DNA of 64,000 nt from Pardosa pseudoannulata (taxonomy: Eukaryota; Arthropoda; Arachnida; Araneae; Lycosidae): NCBI GenBank assembly GCA_032207245.1, contig CM063508.1, forward strand, positions 121,393,999 through 121,457,998, given 5' to 3'. The notes under the pieces are model-generated. The model searched no databases and was not told the origin of the DNA. It worked only from the letters and a program-made list of their open reading frames with translations. How positions within the stretch are numbered: position 1 is the stretch's first letter; the number at the start of each line of letters is the position of its first letter. This document shows positions 58,770 through 64,000 of this stretch, one piece after another. Position numbers and translations under genes: made by a program.

Positions 58770-60300
58770 AAAAATTCTTTATTACTTCACAGTGTATGCG
58801 CGAGTGACTCTCGTGCTAAACCGACGTGGAAAAGTCCAAGTGTCTCTAGTGGTCAATTTTTGCTCTGTGGGATATAAAATTCCCGTTTATATACATCCAT
58901 GGTCTGTTATATTATTATCTATGAGCCCCCTACTTTTAAATAAATAAATAATCAAACATATAAAAAATTGTTAAAGTTTCTTGCAGCGAATGAAATCAGA
59001 AACTGGAAAAATACTAATCTGCAAATTCGGTCTTTGAAATCTAACACACTAAAAATTTCATTAAATTTTAGGTTAAAAATTATGTTTATTTATGTAGGAC
59101 GATTTTTTACTTTAAAAATTATTGAACAAAAGAATTAAATTTTATTTCGATTAAATTAAAAAAACCCAGTTATTCATAAAAACTGTTTGAAATTTAAAAT
59201 TTTTTTTTCATTTTTTTTAATATCTTCAGAGTAATTAAAAAAACTACAAAAAGTATCTTACACTGTCAGTCAACAGGGAGATGTATTGTCGAAATAACTC
59301 AAACCGAAAACTTTGTGGGGTATAAAGAACCTAGAAAATGACAGAATTCAAGACAAAAATAAAGCCAAGTTAGACTTATGCTTCTTAATCATGTCAAGGT
59401 TTTAGAATATAGTGATTATTTTACGACGTTTAAATATATTTTAAAAAATAAACAATAAAAACACAATTTCTCAATTGCCATGCAGTTAGAGCTGCACTAA
59501 AGGTGCTTGCTGAAACAATGTCACCTCCAAAACAAAATTCAATTTATTTCTATTGAGAAGAACAACAGATAACACAATATCCATACTTTAACAAACGTAT
59601 TTATTTCAATTTAAATATGTTAAAAAAGTTGAATATTGAATTACAACTACTGCAGTTTTAAGATTTTATTACATAAATATATTAAAAAGTTGAATATTGA
59701 ATTACAGCTACTGAAGTTTTAAGATTTTATCACGATATCAACTTCTTAATGCTAATCCAATTTTATTACAATAACTAAAATGATAAACAACACAATTTCA
59801 TTGCAGTTGTAACCCAGAATACTGCATTTATATAAATACAATAAGAATTAAGAATATATATATAAATTAATATTATAATAAATCTAGAGTTTAATATGGA
59901 TGGATCAGCAATATCTATGATTATTGCTGATATATAAAAATTTCTTGGTTGAAATTCAAACCGATAAACTTTTCTGGATTTTAATCATCTATCAATTTAT
60001 CCATATTTAATTCCCCAGTTATCCCCTTGATTGAAATAACATGTTGATTTCTGTTTGAATTAGAATTAGTGCTTAGAATTACAGTAAGTAGAAAATTAAA
60101 TAATACATTCGATTAAAATAAACATTCTATAATGCGGTTCTATACGAACAAACCGAATAAAAATATAACGAGAAGGGGATATATACAATGATTTTAAAAC
60201 ATTATACCTATAGTTTAGAAGTAATAAGATTCACACTGGAAATGAAAAATACCAAAACCACACCGTTTGGTTTAAGTTGAATCCTTGAACAGCATCTTCA
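58770..60300. other. AT-rich noncoding stretch
   Basis: A 66-bp duplication with AAAAAGTTGAATATTGAATT lies at about 59620-59735. Otherwise nothing recognised. Confidence 0.5.
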
Positions 60301-60312
60301 AGACAAACTATG

Positions 60313-60487
60313 GATTGGTTTGTGAGTGCTACGGTCTACTTTTCGCAACACCAGGGCTAATGAGGCCGGGACCTACAGCTTAAAGCCCATTCCGAACGGC
60401 TACGAATATCCATGCTACTGTGGGATTCGAACCCCCGAATTCCGGTACCGAAGGCCAGCATCCTAATCAATCAGCCATCGTTCAGCT
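60313..60487 (-). mobile_element. tRNA-derived SINE (copy 7)
   Basis: GTGAGTGCTACGGTCTACTT, GGGATTCGAACCCCCGAATT (inverted B box) and CAATCAGCCATCGTTC match the other minus-strand copies. The tail repeat is almost lost. Confidence 0.88.
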
Positions 60488-60639
60488 TAAATGTCATTTG
60501 AGACTGATAATTATGTAAGTACATTTTTTTATTGAAATACATTTTGAAGTTTTAAAAATTGGGTCTATATCTCTATTTCTATTTTATTAAATTAATCATT
60601 TTCGATAATTTCAGTTTTTAATAATTTGATCTAGGTCCG

Positions 60640-60673
60640 GTGTCGTCCATCTCAAATTACCGAGACTAGACTG
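60640..60673 (-). mobile_element. pogo/Tigger-type terminal repeat (solo end)
   Basis: Inverted, this reads CAGTCTAGTCTCGGTAATTT followed by a GGACGACACCGG core, a typical Tigger-like end in arthropods as I know them. No partner end seen. Confidence 0.4.
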
Positions 60674-60764
60674 TACTACAAATATATAAACTACAAGGAA
60701 TTTTTTAAAGCCCATATCTGAAATCTACAAAACTAATAATTTAAAAAACCAAACCAAAACACAC

Positions 60765-60976
60765 CTCAAAAGATGAATGACGAAGCTGAATCTGATCAAG
60801 AGACTGTAAGTTGTTTTTCTGACAAAGTTTTTAGACATCACTTCTTTCACTTGCGTGTTTACATCATCTCTATCCATTATCCATATTCTTTGTTCAAGAA
60901 CCGCTCTCAAATTATGCCGCCAAGGTGCCGGGCATAATTTGGGGTTACCATATGCTGCATAAGGCAAAATTTTTCT
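60765..60976 (-). CDS. candidate isolated exon, unidentified
   Basis: On the minus strand a good acceptor (TTATAATTCTTTCCAG) precedes an open frame reading RKILPYAAYGNPKLCPAPWR, then LRAVLEQRIWIMDRDDVNTQ and VKEVMSKNF. A GAG/GTGTGT donor is possible at the end. GC and residue composition look like coding sequence. I do not recognise the protein and no other exon is linked. It could be an exon of a minus-strand gene running left or a pseudogene scrap next to the transposon. Confidence 0.3.
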
Positions 60977-61012
60977 CTGGAAAGAATTATAAAACCTATT
61001 ATTTTAAATTAA

Positions 61013-61581
61013 CCCCTTCCGGTATGATTTAATAATGAAAAACTGTGCATGAAATAACCATTTAATTTTTATTTAAAAAACTTGTTTCATTTTACAATTC
61101 TTACATATTCTTAATTAAAATCCACTTTTTACATAGTGATAAATAATATCAGAAACAGTAAAATTAAGAAAATATCGAAGCAAAACATTAATAAGGTATA
61201 CAGATAATAGTCTTGAAGCTAGTGGTACTTTTCAAAACAAAGTGCAAAGGAATTCTTAATTGTTTACACCGCCAAGTAGTCTCACTTTTAATTTGATTCT
61301 TGTAACACACACGGCATTTCTTAGTAGGTTTTCTTTTATTCTGACTCATTAATCTGGCAATGACTTGTACCAAGAAATTCTAAGTAAACAATATGCAATA
61401 GTGACTTGTGATTTTCACAAGTGATAAAAGTGTTGCCAAATTCAGTACACTAGAAATTTTAAGCTAAATTAATTATCATATTTAACAGTAACTTTAATCG
61501 CATGACGAGTGTAGCTCGTCATTGTGCGGTATGGAATGAAAAACTAATGACGAGCTAGACTCGTCATTTTACCGGAAGGGG
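61013..61581 (-). mobile_element. piggyBac-type deletion derivative with transposase C-terminal remnant
   Basis: TTAA at 61009-61012 and 61582-61585. Ends CCCCTTCCGGTA and its perfect inverse TACCGGAAGGGG. Two subterminal palindromes, TGACGAGTGTAGCTCGTCA (61503-61521) and TGACGAGCTAGACTCGTCA (61548-61566). The minus-strand frame 61188-61373 contains KKCRVCYKNQIKSETTWRCK and a following Leu-rich end, the cysteine-rich C-terminal domain of piggyBac transposases with some of its Cys/His lost. The rest of the transposase is deleted, so this is a nonautonomous derivative. Confidence 0.9.
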
Positions 61582-61814
61582 TTAAGGATATAATATTGTC
61601 ATGAAGATTCGCACGAACACACCGTTTAGCCTAACAGACGAATTTATTGAAGCAAAGTAGCAACTCTCAACTTTACAAGATCGAGAAGTTGCCTACAACT
61701 AGTGGGTATCAGCTTTTATACTCGAACAAAATATTCGATAAATAACTCACTTACATATTAAAGAAAGATCTAGAATATTCGAGAACAGAAGGCAACAATA
61801 AACTTAAAGTCGAT

Positions 61815-61905
61815 ACTTTGGATCAACCACCATGGCGAGCATCGAATCCACAAATTTCGGGTCTGGACCTCGTGTTTTGACCATTCGGCCACTGAGCTCG
61901 TTGGC
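61815..61905 (-). mobile_element. second tRNA-like SINE type
   Basis: On the minus strand CAGTGGCCGAATGGTCAAAA (A-box-like) is followed by GTGGATTCGATGCTCGCC (B-box-like). The body differs from the CCAAA-tailed SINE. No complete tRNA fold, so not annotated as a tRNA gene. Confidence 0.5.
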
Positions 61906-61909
61906 CAAA

Positions 61910-62930
61910 TATCTTTAAGCTGCAATATCTATAAAAAGTGGCTTACACCAGCTACGTGTATGTGGTGGAATATTGAAAGTTTTAGAGAAATACAATTAAA
62001 AATTCATTTGTAATTTCATAAGAAATTTTAAAATATATAATTTTAAAATTTTATTTGGTGCTATAATAAGTTTGATTGCTCTCCTGAAGTTTTGCTCATA
62101 CCTGAACATGAGAATACATGAAGAATACTACATGAAGAACTACATGAAGAATAAAATTTAAGAATTAAATAATGCTCATCATCAATAACAGATGGCAGCA
62201 GTATCGTTGTTTCCGAACTTCGTACCCCATCAGGAATATAAATTTAAATATAAATTTATAATATGATGTAAATAATTGACGAGCAAAATTTTTTGGAAAA
62301 TCTTCTTTTCATTTTCAATTACTTCTATCTTGCAGATTAAATATAATAATGATTACAATTTATAATATTGATATGTCTCAGTGCGTTTCAAATCTTTTAG
62401 TTTTCGTCTTCGTTATTTATAATAAGTAATGTGTAGGAAAACTCAATATTATGATTCATTAGTAAATAGAAAATACTTGAAATATTTTTTACATTGGAAA
62501 TAAATTTAATGGATGAAAAGCAATAATTTGCATTGTAATAATAAAGCAGTCGATGATGTAGACCGTTAAATTATATTTTAAATATAGAAGATAATAAACA
62601 ATACTTTGATACCGTCTAACAAATGTGATGATCATTAAAATTGCATTATTTTAACAATCTATATTTTGTGCAAAGCATATTAAATATAAAAAAATATTTC
62701 TGAGCAGAAAATCTGCCACGGATTTTCTGAGAGCCTGATTAAACAGAATGTTTTGCATGCTTGTTTGACGGGCTTAGATATAAGAGATTATATTTTAAAG
62801 AAAATGGAAATAATTTCAAGCATTTTGTGAAAACCTCTTTAATTTTTTTTGTTTAAAAGCGTAGTTGTTATTATTTTAAAATAAAGAAAAGAAAATACTG
62901 ACACGCAACCTCTTTAAGGCGATTAAACAG
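61910..62930. other. AT-rich noncoding stretch
   Basis: Nothing recognised. Confidence 0.5.
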
Positions 62931-63790
62931 CTAATAGAAGAAACTCTCAGTGTTTCTTCAAATTAATTTATTGCTTTTTTTAAGGAATCACGCAACCTTT
63001 AAGAAGACGAAATATGTACGCAGCGGAAAAAATCATTCTATAAGAATAGATACAAATTAAATAAGTATTTAATTCCAATTTTACCAATTTGTTGACATCG
63101 TCTCTTTTTAGATGTAATAACTATTTGCTTTAACCATATATAGAACAAACTGAAACAGTTGTTTTTACAGTATTAAAGAGCTAATAGAAGAAACTCTCAG
63201 TGTTTCCTCAAACTAATTTATTACATTTTTAAGGTATCACGCAACATTTAAGCAGACGAAATATGCACACAGCCGAAAAAATCATTCCATAAGAATAGAT
63301 ACAAATTAAATATGTATTTAATTGGATTGCAATTTTAATTCCAATTAACCCTCAAGAAGACGAAATATGCACACAGCCGAAAAAATCATTCCATAAGAAT
63401 AGATACAAATTAAATATGTATTTAATTCCAATGCAAGTTTACCAATTTGTTGACATCTTCTTTTTCTAGATGTAATAACTATTTGCTTTAACCATAAACA
63501 GAACAAACTGAAACAATTGTTTTTACAGTATTAAAGAGCTAATAGAAGAAATTCTCAGTGTTTCCTCAAACTAGTTTATTACATTTTTTAAGTTATCACG
63601 CAACCTTTAAGACGACGAAATACGCAGAAAGCCGAAAAATCATCCTACAAGAATAGATACAAATTAAATAAGTATATAATTCCGATTTTACCAATTTCTT
63701 GACATCTTCTCTTTCTAGATGTAATAATTATTTTCTTTAACGATATACAGAACAAACTGAAACAATTGTTTTACAGTAGTACTAAAGTAT
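62931..63790. repeat. three-unit tandem repeat, ~250 bp with internal duplication
   Basis: Units start at GCTAATAGAAGAAACTCTCA near 62930, 63179 and 63536. Each contains AAATATGCACACAGCCGAAA and TAGATGTAATAACTATTTGC. The middle unit is longer because an ~90-bp part with AGAATAGATACAAATTAAAT is doubled. Confidence 0.92.
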
Positions 63791-64000
63791 TCAACTTATA
63801 ATACAATTTTAGGTCATCAATAAAATTATTTCTTAGCATCTTATAAAGGATTAATGTTTATTTCAGTTCTATAAATAAAAATACTACATATTGTGTATTT
63901 TTAAAGGCATAACTTTTTGAAAGCATCCCTTTTTGCCATTTCCGGAAATAAAATGAACTTCTGGACAAAGACATCAACTTACAGATACCTGGTTTCTTCT

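Overview
This is an AT-rich eukaryotic window with large introns, long TA microsatellites and dense transposon relics. At least seven copies of a tRNA-derived SINE carry an A-box/B-box body, a CCAAA-rich tail and target-site duplications. Together with Tc1, TTAA-type (piggyBac-like), hAT, Gypsy and non-LTR remnants this suggests an arthropod, most likely a chelicerate and probably an orb-weaving spider. The taxon is my inference from the repeats, not a measured result.

The only host gene I can build with confidence is on the + strand at 752-20633. It is the last eight coding exons (383 codons plus stop) of an R7-family regulator of G-protein signalling, closest to vertebrate RGS9/RGS11. The visible part covers the end of the linker after the DEP/DHEX region, the GGL domain that binds Gbeta5, the whole RGS domain that accelerates GTP hydrolysis on Gi/o alpha subunits, and a Ser-rich tail ending in a Trp-Glu motif. 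The N-terminal DEP exons lie upstream of the window. All splice junctions are GT-AG with compatible phases.

The main oddity is inside this gene. Three exon edges (the 5' end of exon 4, the 3' end of exon 5 and the 5' end of exon 6) have been copied, splice site included, into the adjacent intron. The introns also hold a 49-bp minisatellite, a degenerate ~70-bp repeat, a six-unit ~270-bp satellite with a dimeric higher-order structure, a 5'-truncated LINE with a (CATC)n tail, SINEs, a hAT MITE with a perfect 8-bp duplication, and TTAA-flanked elements.

From 20.6 kb onward no convincing host gene is seen. Layout: TTAA element with a nested hAT MITE just after the RGS stop (20.8-22.3 kb); AT-rich noncoding DNA with two TA arrays (22.3-28 kb); hAT relic with nested SINE (28.0-28.6); Tc1-like element with intact terminal repeats but dead transposase (31.5-32.7); TTAA MITE (33.3-33.9); Gypsy-class relic with integrase upstream of reverse transcriptase (35.1-37.6) and its noncoding flank; hAT MITE (39.0-39.6); two fused Tc1 relics with a duplicated catalytic segment (41.2-43.1); ~200-bp satellite (44.65-46.1); possible solo LTR (46.7-47.2); SINE (48.15); GC-rich repeat (49.6-50.0); mariner-type element (50.4-51.3); small TIR MITE and SINEs (54-55); TTAA MITE (55.8-56.4); 65/77-bp satellite (57.6-58.8); SINE, candidate minus-strand exon and a TTAA element with a piggyBac C-terminal remnant (60.3-61.6); ~250-bp tandem repeat (62.9-63.8).
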